A stretch of DNA of 22,461 nt from CAYLSO01 sp964386525 (lineage in GTDB: Bacteria > Eisenbacteria > RBG-16-71-46 > DASYSL01). The notes under the pieces are model-generated. The model worked only from the letters and a program-made list of their open reading frames with translations, had not been told where the DNA came from and did not search any database. Position numbers and translations under genes: made by a program. The stretch covers positions 1-22,461 of the forward strand of contig CAYLSO010000094.1 of the NCBI GenBank assembly GCA_964386525.1, given 5' to 3'. Below, piece after piece: positions 16,068-22,461 of the stretch. How positions within the stretch are numbered: the first letter of the stretch is position 1; each line of letters begins with the position of its first letter.

Positions 16068-16526
16068 CTACAGCGGGAAGTTCCAGCCGGCGACCACCTT
16101 CAGGTCGGGCAGGTCGGCGATGCCGATGCGCAGCTCGGTGAAGATCGCCGAGGCGTCGCGGAGCTTGAAGCGCAGCCCGCCGATGATGTTCGCGCCGAAC
16201 TCGGTCTGCGAGCCGCCGTCCCAGTCGTAGAAGGCGAGACCGAGGCCCATGCCGACGTACGGGTTCCAGGTCTCCTGGATGTCGAAGTGGTAGTTGCCGT
16301 CGGCGTTCATCTGCACCGTCGTGACGTCGTCGCCGAAGCCCAGCTCGAGGTTGGGCGTGATGGTGAAGCTCTTGCTGAAGGGCCCGAACTCGAGCTGGCC
16401 GCCCATGACGAACTGGTCGGGGTTGCTGCTGATGCCGAGACGCGGCCCGACCGCATTGAGCTGCGCGCCGGCGGGGGCGCTGACCAAGAGCAGGGCGGCG
16501 ACGGCAAGAAGAACCATTCGCTTCAC
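16068..16526 (-). CDS. Small outer-membrane beta-barrel-like protein
   Basis: A 152-residue protein with a signal peptide (MKRMVLLAVAALLLV...APAGAQ, cleavage near residue 22). It has short amphipathic strands: PRLGISSN, FVMGGQLEFG, FTITPNLELGFG, WNPYVGMGLGLAFYDWDGG, FGANIIGGLRFK and DLKVVAGWNFPL. These suggest an eight-strand-type outer-membrane barrel, probably not close to the two neighbours. The start is a GTG at 16526 with a strong GGAGGAGGT site five bases upstream. A TATACT at 16601-16596 on the minus strand could be its -10 box, but no matching -35 was seen. Confidence 0.72.
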   Translation of the reverse strand: MKRMVLLAVAALLLVSAPAGAQLNAVGPRLGISSNPDQFVMGGQLEFGPFSKSFTITPNLELGFGDDVTTVQMNADGNYHFDIQETWNPYVGMGLGLAFYDWDGGSQTEFGANIIGGLRFKLRDASAIFTELRIGIADLPDLKVVAGWNFPL

Positions 16527-16652
16527 GATTTACCTCCTCCGCTGAGGACATGAAGGCGCCCGGACCTGGGGCCCGGCCGGTGCTCGCGACCCGGCAGTAT
16601 AGCCCCCCGGCGGGATGGCCGGGGAAGGGGCCGGCGTGGGGCGGGGTATTTC

Positions 16653-16681
16653 TTGACAACTGCACATTTGGGCAGTATCCT
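16653..16681 (+). promoter_or_regulatory. Strong sigma70-type promoter of the mutagenesis operon
   Basis: A perfect TTGACA (16653-16658), 17-base spacer and TATCCT (16676-16681; four of six). It stands in an unusually AT-richer patch for this window, about 75 bases before the first gene of the operon with the Y-family and DnaE2 polymerases. No other promoter-like site separates those genes. Confidence 0.65.
16661..16674. promoter_or_regulatory. Candidate LexA-type operator within the promoter spacer
   Basis: TGCAC-ATTT-GGGCA is an interrupted palindrome (half-sites TGCAC and TGCCC) lying exactly between the -35 and -10 boxes, a classic repressor position. It matches, with one difference, the Fibrobacter LexA box TGCNC-N4-GTGCA as I recall it. 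A second partial copy starts at 16688 (TGCACATTCGG), 27 bases downstream and overlapping the predicted transcription start. The LexA assignment is inference; no lexA gene is in the window. Confidence 0.45.
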
Positions 16682-16757
16682 GTCGGTTGCACATTCGGTG
16701 GAGGGCGCCGGGTCCGGAAGCCGGCGGAGCGAATCCCCAGGCAAGGAGAGCGGCGCG

Positions 16758-17012
16758 GTGCGGGTGGAGCGCTTGAACGAGCCGGTCAGGGTGCGGGCCG
16801 ATTTCGCGGGTGGGGTGGTCACGCCCCTGGCGCTGCGGCGCGGCACGGAGGCGCTGCGGGTGCTGCGAGTCAACGCCCGCTGGACGGACCGGCGCGGCCA
16901 GGAGCGGCTGCACTACTTCGCGTGCACCGTGCTCTCGGGGGACGTGTACGAGCTGTGCCTCAACGCGCACGAGCTGACCTGGCGGATCACGTCGGTCACG
17001 CTCGAAGGCTGA
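16758..17012 (+). CDS. Small DUF6504-like protein at the head of the polymerase operon
   Basis: An 84-residue protein starting at a GTG (16758) with AAGGAGAG seven bases upstream; the frame from TTG at 16653 would begin inside the -35 box and is rejected. The sequence has the look of a DUF6504 protein: an N-terminal NEPVRVR strand, a PLALRRGTEALRVLRV segment, a central RW, then LHYFACTV, a DVYELC strand and WRITSV at the end. Such small beta proteins often lie next to translesion polymerase genes; their function is not established. No catalytic residues were seen. The Y-family polymerase gene starts 14 bases after its stop. Confidence 0.65.
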   Translation: MRVERLNEPVRVRADFAGGVVTPLALRRGTEALRVLRVNARWTDRRGQERLHYFACTVLSGDVYELCLNAHELTWRITSVTLEG

Positions 17013-17026
17013 AAGCGGGAGCGGCC

Positions 17027-18232
17027 GTGGACTTCCGGATCCTGCACGTGGACATCGACGCCTTCTTCGCCTCGGTCGAGCAGGTGCGCGACCCGCGCCT
17101 GGCGGGGCGGCCGGTGATCGTCGGCAGCGGGGTGATCGCCTCGTGCTCGTACGAGGCCCGGCGCCACGGCCTGCGCGCCGGCATGTCGCTGGCCGAGGCG
17201 CTGCGCCTCTGCCCGGCCGCCGCCGTGCTCGACGGCCACGCGCCCACCTACCGCGCCTTCGCCGAGCGCGTCTTCGCGCACGCCGCGGCGATGACGCCGA
17301 GCCTCGACACCTACCTCGACGAGTGCTACGGCGACCTGGCCGGCACCGAGCGGCTGCACGGCGACCCGGTGGCCCGGGCCCGCGCGCTCAAAGACGCCGT
17401 CCGCGCCGACACCGGGCTCACCGTCACCGTGGGCCTCGGCCCTAACCGCATGCTCGCCAAGATGGCGGGCAAGCGCGCCAAGCCCGACGGGCTCGGCTGG
17501 GTGGCGGCCGCGGGGGCGGAGGCGTTCCTGCTGCCGCGCCCGGTGGGCGAGCTCCTGGGCGTCGGGCCGGCGCACCGCCGCACGCTCGAGGAGATGAACG
17601 TGCGCACGGTCGGCGATCTGGCGCGCCTGCCGCGTGAGACCCTGACGGCGCTCTTCGGCGCGCTCGGCGAGGCGCTCTACGAGCGGGCCCGCGGCCGCGA
17701 TTCGCGGGTGGTGGAGGCCCACGAGGTGCCGCTGACGGTCAGCCGCGAGACCGCCTTCCACGCCGACACCTGCGACCGCGAGGAGATCACCGGCACGCTG
17801 TGCTACCTCGTCGGGCGCGCCTGCCGCACGCTGCGCGAGCTGGGAGTGAAGGCCCGCGCCGTGGAGGTGCGCGTCGGCTACGCCGACGGGGTGCACGAGC
17901 GGGCCCAGGCGCCGCTGCGCCCGCCGAGCGCGCTCGACCCCGAGGTCTTCGAGCGCGCCGGGCGCCTGTGCGCGCGGCTGTACACGCGACGCGTGCGCCT
18001 GCACCGCGTCGGGGTGGTGCTACGCGGACTGGTGGCGGCCGACGCGCGCCAGCTCGACCTGCTGGCCGGCGACGACGGCGCTCGCGTCGAGCGGCTGGTC
18101 GGCGGCCTCGACGACGTGCGCCAACGCTTCGGGGACGCGGCCGTGGTCTCGGGGCGCTCGCTGCACCTGCTGGGCCGCCTCGAGAAGAGCCACCATGGCT
18201 TCGTGCTTCGCACCCCTTCGCTCACGAAGTAG
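17027..18232 (+). CDS. dinB: Y-family DNA polymerase (DinB/Pol IV-like), catalytic residues intact
   Basis: A 401-residue translesion polymerase. The palm acidic residues are present: D9 in HVDIDAFFASVE and D98-E99 in YLDECYGDL (Asp103-Glu104 in E. coli Pol IV). Other blocks are the finger segment SYEARRHGLRAGMSLAEA, GLTVTVGLGPNRMLAKMAGKRAKPDGL, the helix-hairpin-helix GVGPAHRRTLEEMNVRTVGDLA and a little-finger domain (about 235-345). QLDLL at 342-346 fits a beta-clamp-binding motif. The C-terminus ends VLRTPSLTK. ImuB, the usual partner of DnaE2, lacks these acidic residues, so this looks like an active polymerase in the ImuB position. The GTG at 17027 has GGGAG six bases upstream. It overlaps dnaE2 by 38 bases. 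Confidence 0.9.
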   Translation: MDFRILHVDIDAFFASVEQVRDPRLAGRPVIVGSGVIASCSYEARRHGLRAGMSLAEALRLCPAAAVLDGHAPTYRAFAERVFAHAAAMTPSLDTYLDECYGDLAGTERLHGDPVARARALKDAVRADTGLTVTVGLGPNRMLAKMAGKRAKPDGLGWVAAAGAEAFLLPRPVGELLGVGPAHRRTLEEMNVRTVGDLARLPRETLTALFGALGEALYERARGRDSRVVEAHEVPLTVSRETAFHADTCDREEITGTLCYLVGRACRTLRELGVKARAVEVRVGYADGVHERAQAPLRPPSALDPEVFERAGRLCARLYTRRVRLHRVGVVLRGLVAADARQLDLLAGDDGARVERLVGGLDDVRQRFGDAAVVSGRSLHLLGRLEKSHHGFVLRTPSLTK

Positions 18233-21200
18233 GGGTTCGCTGCTGCGCGGCACGGCGCCGCCCGAGGCGCTGGCGCGGCGCGCCGCCGAGCTGGGCTATG
18301 AGGCGCTGGCGCTCACCGACCGCGACGGCCTCTACGCCGCCATCCCCTTCGTACAGGCCGCGCGCGCACACGGCGTGCGGCCGATCGTGGGCGTCGAGCT
18401 GCCGGCGGGCGCGGTGGGCAAGGCGGCGGCGGGGACGCGGCCGGCCGCGGCGCCGGGCGGCCCCGTCGTCGTGGCCCTGGCCCGCAGCCGCGACGGGTAC
18501 GCGAGCCTGTGCCGCCTGGTGAGTGCGCGGCACCTGCGGCCCGAGGAGACGCTCGCCGAGGCCTGCGCTCGCGCCGGCGACGATCTGCACCTGGTGGCGC
18601 TCGATGCGGCGGCGGCGGAGAGCCTGCTGGCGCGGCGGGTGGCGGCGCGGCGCGCGGGTGACGCCGCGGCCGCGACGGCACTCTCCCGCATCCGGCTCGG
18701 CGTGTCGCACCCCGGCCCGGGCGGCGCGCGGGCGACGCAGGCCCTGCGCGAGGCGGAGCGGCTCGGCGTGGAGGCCGTCGCGCTCGGGGAGGTCGCGCAC
18801 CTCGAGCCGCCCGATGGTGCTCTCGAGGAGCTGCTGCGCGCCGTGCGCGAGAACGACCTTTGCAGGGAGCTGGGCGCTGGCTTCCGCGGGGGCCAGGGGC
18901 CGGGGGGCGCGCGAGGAGGTGGGCGGCTTCAGCGGGTCCCGCCGACGAGCGCGAGCCCCCGGCCCCGCCCCCAAGAGCCAGGCACAGCGCGCCATCTCCT
19001 CTCGCCCGCCGAGGCCGGCCGCCTCTGGCGCCCGTTCCCGCAACTGCTCGCCGCCAACCGCCGTCTGGCCGCCGACTGCCGCCTCGACCTCACCCTCGGC
19101 GAGCCGCGCTTTCCGGTGCCCGATCTGCCGCCCGGCGAGACCGCCTACGGCCGCCTCTACCGGCTGTGCCACGAGGGGCTGGCGCGCCGCTACGGCACGC
19201 CGCCGCGCGCCGCCGTGCGGCGGCTGGCGGGGGAGCTCGACCTCATCGACCGGCTGGGCTTCACGCCGTACTTCCTGCTGGTCGCCGACATCGTCGGCTT
19301 CGCACGCTCGCGCGGCATCCCCACGGTGGGCCGCGGCTCCGGCGCCAGCTCGATCGTGAGCTACGTGCTGGGCATCACCAACGTCGATCCCGTCCGCTAC
19401 CGGCTTGCCTTCGAGCGCTTCCTGCACCCGGCGCGGCGCGACTGCCCGGACCTCGACGTGGATCTCTGCTGGGTTCGCCGCGACGAGGTCATCGAGCACG
19501 TCTACCGGGCCTACGGCGCCGAGCGCGTCGCGATGATCTCGACCCACTGCACGCTGGGGCCGCGCTCCGCGCTGCGCGAGGCGGCGCGGGCCTACGGCAT
19601 CGGGCCCGCGGAGGTGGACCGGCTGTCCCGCCTGGTGCCGCGCGAGGCCGCGGGGTCCGTCACCGAGGCGCTGCGCACCAGCCCGCGCGCCGGCGGCGTG
19701 GACTGGGGCCGCGAGCCGCTGGCCACGGCGCTGGCGCAGGCCGACCGGCTGGCGGGCCTGCCCGACCACCTCGGCGTCCACCCGGGCGGGATGGTGATCG
19801 CCGACACCGCGCTCACCGACTACCTGCCGCTCGAGCCGGCCGCCAAGGGCATCGTCGTCAGCCAATACGAGATGCACGCCGTGGAAGCGGTGGGGCTGGT
19901 GAAGATGGACCTGCTCGGCAACCGCGCGCTCACCGAGATCGCCGACTGCGTGGCACTGGTGGCGGTGACGAACGGCGAGCCGCCCGCCGTCGAGCCCCCG
20001 CCCGACGGGGATCCCGCGGTCGCCGGCCTCATCGAGCGCGGCGACACCCTCGGCGTCTTCCAGCTCGAGTCGCCCGGCATGCGCAACCTGCTGCGCATGA
20101 TGCGCGCCCGCTCGCTCGACGAGACCATCGCCGCGGTGGCGCTCATCCGCCCCGGCCCGGGGGGCTCGGGGATGAAGGAGGCGTACGTGCGCCGCGCCCG
20201 CGGCCTCGATCCGCCGCGCTACCTGCACCCGCGCCTCGAGCCCCTCCTGGCCGGCAGCCACGGGGTGCTGCTCTACGAGGAGGACGTGATGGCCACGGCC
20301 GCCCTGCTGGCTGACTGGACGCTCGCCGAGGGCGATCTCTTCCGCCGCGCCCTGCTCGGGGCGCGGCGCACCGAGGAGCGCGAGCCGGTGGGGCGCGCCT
20401 TCCTGGCGCGCTGCGCCGAGCGCGGCCTGGATGAGCCGACCGCGCGGGCGGCCTGGGCCGAGTTGGAGCGCTTCGGCGCCTACGCGTTCTGCAAGGCCCA
20501 TGCCGCCGGCTACGGCGTGCTCGCCTACCAGGCGGCGTATCTCAAGGCGCGCTGGCCGGCGGCCTTTGCGGTGGCGCTGCTCGCGAATCACGCCGGTATG
20601 TACGCGACCTGGGTGCACGTGGCCGACGCGCAGCGCCGCGGCGTGCGCTTCCGCCTGCCGTGCGTGAACGCGTCGCAGTCGGAGGCCGGCTTGGAGCCTG
20701 GGGGTGATGCGGTGTCCGGCCCGGTGCGCCTCGGGCTGGCGCGGGTGCGCGACCTCTCCGGGCGCACGCGCGCCACGCTGCTCGCGAGCCGCGTGGCCGA
20801 CGGCCCGTTCGCCTCGCTCGCCGACCTGCTGGGGCGCGCGCGGCCGTCGCTGCCCGAGGCGCTGTCGCTCATCGCCGCCGGCGCGTGCGACGCGCTGGGC
20901 GGGACGCGCGCCGGCCTGCGCTGCGAGGCCATGGCCACGCACGAGCGCTACCGCGGCGTGGAAGACGAGGGCGTCTTCCGCGTGCGTCGCTCGCCGCTGG
21001 CCATGCCGGAGCTTCCCGAGTTCGACTGGCACCGGCTGCGCCGGCTCGAATGGCGCGCCCTCGAGCTGGGGATCCTGTGCCACCCGTGCGAGGTGGCGGC
21101 CGCCGACCTGTTGCCCCCCGGCGAGGGGCCGTGGGGGGTGGCGGAGCGGCGCCGGGCGCGGGCCGCTCTCGGGTTCACGCCGGGCTGCGACCTCGAGCGC

Positions 21201-21521
21201 GCGGTGGGCCGCCGCGTGCGCGTCGTCGGGGTGATGGCCGCGGCGCGGCGGGTGGCGACGGCGCGGGGCGACCGCATGCTGTTCCTGACGCTCGACGACG
21301 GCACCGGGCTGGCCGAGTGTACGCTCTTCCCGGAGGCCTACCGGCGGGCCGCGGCCCGGCTCGGCGGCTTCGGGCCGTTCGTGGCCGAGGGGCGCGTCGA
21401 GTCGGCGTACGGTGCGGTGACCGTGAGCGCCGAGCGGGTCGAGCCCTGGGCGCAGCCGGGGGCGGGCGCGGCGCAGCCGAGCGGTGCGACGGCCGCAGCG
21501 CGGCGGGCCGCGGCGCGCTAG
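18195..21521 (+). CDS. dnaE2: DnaE2-type error-prone DNA polymerase III alpha subunit, carrying an in-frame repeat element
   Basis: A 1108-residue C-family polymerase. PHP domain about 1-215: the usual HVHS metal motif is RSRS here (R9-S12), followed by GSLLRG and ALTDRDGLY. Then comes a foreign-looking Gly/Arg/Pro-rich segment of about 35 residues (about 228-262), encoded by a palindromic repeat. The polymerase core begins HLLSPAEAGRLW. Catalytic aspartates are present in PDLDVDL (D421, D423) and KMDLLGN (D572). LGVHPGGMVI, GVLLYEEDVM and FCKAHAAGYGVLAYQ are family blocks. A C-terminal OB fold (about 1003-1080) has LFLTLDDGTGLAECTLFP. It is assigned to DnaE2 rather than the replicative enzyme from its length and its pairing with a Y-family gene. 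The ATG at 18195 lies inside the end of dinB. Confidence 0.9.
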   Translation: MASCFAPLRSRSRGSLLRGTAPPEALARRAAELGYEALALTDRDGLYAAIPFVQAARAHGVRPIVGVELPAGAVGKAAAGTRPAAAPGGPVVVALARSRDGYASLCRLVSARHLRPEETLAEACARAGDDLHLVALDAAAAESLLARRVAARRAGDAAAATALSRIRLGVSHPGPGGARATQALREAERLGVEAVALGEVAHLEPPDGALEELLRAVRENDLCRELGAGFRGGQGPGGARGGGRLQRVPPTSASPRPRPQEPGTARHLLSPAEAGRLWRPFPQLLAANRRLAADCRLDLTLGEPRFPVPDLPPGETAYGRLYRLCHEGLARRYGTPPRAAVRRLAGELDLIDRLGFTPYFLLVADIVGFARSRGIPTVGRGSGASSIVSYVLGITNVDPVRYRLAFERFLHPARRDCPDLDVDLCWVRRDEVIEHVYRAYGAERVAMISTHCTLGPRSALREAARAYGIGPAEVDRLSRLVPREAAGSVTEALRTSPRAGGVDWGREPLATALAQADRLAGLPDHLGVHPGGMVIADTALTDYLPLEPAAKGIVVSQYEMHAVEAVGLVKMDLLGNRALTEIADCVALVAVTNGEPPAVEPPPDGDPAVAGLIERGDTLGVFQLESPGMRNLLRMMRARSLDETIAAVALIRPGPGGSGMKEAYVRRARGLDPPRYLHPRLEPLLAGSHGVLLYEEDVMATAALLADWTLAEGDLFRRALLGARRTEEREPVGRAFLARCAERGLDEPTARAAWAELERFGAYAFCKAHAAGYGVLAYQAAYLKARWPAAFAVALLANHAGMYATWVHVADAQRRGVRFRLPCVNASQSEAGLEPGGDAVSGPVRLGLARVRDLSGRTRATLLASRVADGPFASLADLLGRARPSLPEALSLIAAGACDALGGTRAGLRCEAMATHERYRGVEDEGVFRVRRSPLAMPELPEFDWHRLRRLEWRALELGILCHPCEVAAADLLPPGEGPWGVAERRRARAALGFTPGCDLERAVGRRVRVVGVMAAARRVATARGDRMLFLTLDDGTGLAECTLFPEAYRRAAARLGGFGPFVAEGRVESAYGAVTVSAERVEPWAQPGAGAAQPSGATAAARRAAAR
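18877..18981. repeat. Palindromic GC-rich repeat element inside dnaE2 (copy 1)
   Basis: The core 18897-18956 matches the window end (22398-22461) at all 58 aligned bases, with two indels: copy 2 has 6 extra bases (TGGGGC) and copy 1 has 2 extra (CA). In copy 1, G-rich DNA (GGGGCCGGGGG from 18896) on the left mirrors CCCCCGGCCCC (18956-18966) on the right. CTGGCT (18877-18882) and AGCCAG (18976-18981) extend the inverted repeat outward. The centre holds a small hairpin, GCGGG-T-CCCGC. The outer limits are approximate. Confidence 0.8.
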
Positions 21522-21572
21522 AATGCCGGTTGCGGCCCGACGGCCCGACGGCGCGGGCGCAAGGAGGCGGTG

Positions 21573-22396
21573 GTGGCGAAGGACGAGTCGCGCGAGGCGA
21601 CGTACGAGGCCGCCGACGAGGCGCTGTCGGCGGGGGACTACGAGGACGTGCGCCGGCTGGTCGGCAAGTGGGCGCGCGAGAGGCCGCCGGACCCCGAGGC
21701 GTGTGCTCTGGTCGGGCTGTCGTTCTTCCACGAGGGCGACTACCCCTCGGCCCGCCCGTTGCTCGAGGCCGCGCTGGCGGCCGACCCCGACGATCACGAG
21801 ACGCGCGGCGCGCTCGGGGCGTGCGCGTTCTTCGGACTCGAACTGGAAGCGGCCGAGCGCGAACTGACGCGGGTGGTCAGGGCCGAGCCGGACTGGGCGG
21901 CGGGGCACTACTGGCTGGCCCGCCTCCAGGACTGGCGGTCGATCAAGGACCCGCAGCTGGCGCCGAGCGCGGCGCGGCACTTCGAGCGCGCCGCGCGCCT
22001 CGACCCGGAGGGATTCTCGGTCCCGCTCTCCCTGTCGGAGCGGGAGTTCGACGGCGTCCTGCAGAGCGCCATCCGGGACCTGCCGCCGCGCATCGCCGCC
22101 GCGCTCGAGGACGTGACCATCGCGGTGGACGCCTACCCGGACGAACGCATCCTGGAGTCGGCCGACGACCTCTGGGGCCCGGACCTCCTCGGGCTCTACA
22201 CGGGCACGGCGCTGCCCGACCGCCACCACCTCGACTCGGGCCGGCTGCCCGACGTCATCCACGTCTTCAAGCGCAACCGGAGATCGTCTGCGCCGACCGC
22301 GAGGAGCTGATCCGCGAGATCCGCGATACGCTCTTCCACGAGGTGGGCCACTACCTCGGCCTGGATGAGGAGGATCTGGAGGACCTCGGGCTGTAA
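21573..22396 (+). CDS. TPR protein fused to a minimal zincin (PF06262-like metallopeptidase), split by a frameshift
   Basis: The N-terminal half (about 1-140) has two or three TPR-like repeats: ADEALSAGDYEDVRRLVGKW, GLSFFHEGDYPSARPLLEAA, and LDPEGF. The C-terminal half matches the small zincin family: FDGVLQSAIRDLPPRI, VTIAVDAYP, LLGLYTGTALPDRH, LPDVIHVFKRN, then LFHEVGHYLGLDEEDLEDLGL with the HExxH zinc motif. The zinc motif is in a different frame: after FKRN (near 22276-22281) one base appears to be missing, and adding it gives about 274 residues to the TAA at 22394-22396. Uncorrected, the frame stops at 22310 without the zinc site. The GTG at 21573 is chosen with AAGGAGG five bases upstream (a GTG at 21570 is too close). 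Confidence 0.8.
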
Positions 22397-22461
22397 CGGG
22401 CCGGGGGGTGGGGCCGCGCGAGGAGGTGGGCGGCTTGCGGGTCCCGCCGACGAGCGCGAGC
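22397..22461. repeat. Palindromic GC-rich repeat element (copy 2, truncated by window end)
   Basis: It begins directly after the TAA of the TPR-zincin gene. GGGCCGGGGGG (22398-22408), CGCGCG (22415-22420), AGGAGGTGGGCGGCTT (22421-22436) and the 25 bases 22437-22461 are identical to copy 1 in dnaE2. It carries TGGGGC (22409-22414), absent from copy 1, and lacks the CA of copy 1. The right arm lies outside the window. Confidence 0.8.

Noticed and set aside
16653..16757. Upstream TTG extension of the small DUF6504-like gene
   Set aside because: The TTG is the start of the -35 box itself; the GTG at 16758 has a good ribosome-binding site.
18877..18981. Repeat in dnaE2 as an intron or inteine-like element
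   Set aside because: It is too short, lacks splice-type or intein residues, and the frame is already open through it.
18222..22262. 1346-residue open frame on the minus strand opposite dnaE2
   Set aside because: It is antisense to conserved polymerase motifs, is rich in Arg/Gly/Ala/His without domains, and is expected from GC-rich codon bias.

Overview
The window is a very GC-rich stretch of bacterial chromosome with codon use biased to G/C in third positions. It looks like a Gram-negative (two-membrane) bacterium: there are lipoproteins with lipoboxes, small outer-membrane-type beta-barrels, and a cell-surface protein ending in a FlgD-like (T9SS-type) sorting module. That mixture resembles FCB-group or 'Candidatus Eisenbacteria'-like lineages. 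This placement is an inference from gene style, not a phylogenetic result. No rRNA, tRNA, IS element, phage gene or CRISPR array was seen, and no gene-free stretch exceeds about 250 bases.

Layout: 1-564 is the tail of a repeat-rich surface protein. 579-4280 carries a UlaG-like metallo-hydrolase, an M48 lipoprotein metalloprotease and class II fumarase (fumC). 4195-5555 (minus) holds a CDP-alcohol phosphatidyltransferase translationally coupled to a YkgJ-type cysteine-cluster protein. 5637-8520 encodes a YtcJ-like amidohydrolase and an unknown lipoprotein, closed by a strong nested hairpin. 8604-9188 (minus) is a VOC protein with a histone-H1-like tail, divergent from tryptophanase (tnaA, 9416-10816), which overlaps a secreted protein of unknown function. 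12127-14285 (minus) is a cysteine desulfurase / A-type Fe-S carrier / LOG-like operon. 14530-16526 holds three small outer-membrane barrels, two of them a tandem pair.

The most interesting region is 16653-21521, a translesion-mutagenesis operon: a small DUF6504-like protein, a Y-family polymerase with intact catalytic acidic residues, and a DnaE2-type C-family polymerase. They sit behind one strong sigma70-like promoter. Its -35/-10 spacer holds a palindrome, TGCAC-N4-GGGCA, that looks like a LexA operator of the type I recall for Fibrobacter. The dnaE2 frame contains an in-frame GC-rich palindromic element. A second copy (58 of 58 aligned bases identical, apart from two small indels) begins just after the last gene and runs off the window end, so this is a dispersed repeat family inserted into a polymerase gene.

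Two genes (cysteine desulfurase and the terminal TPR-zincin protein) are each split by one apparently missing base. Both can be repaired in silico to full family-like proteins, so sequencing or assembly error and genuine frameshift are both possible.
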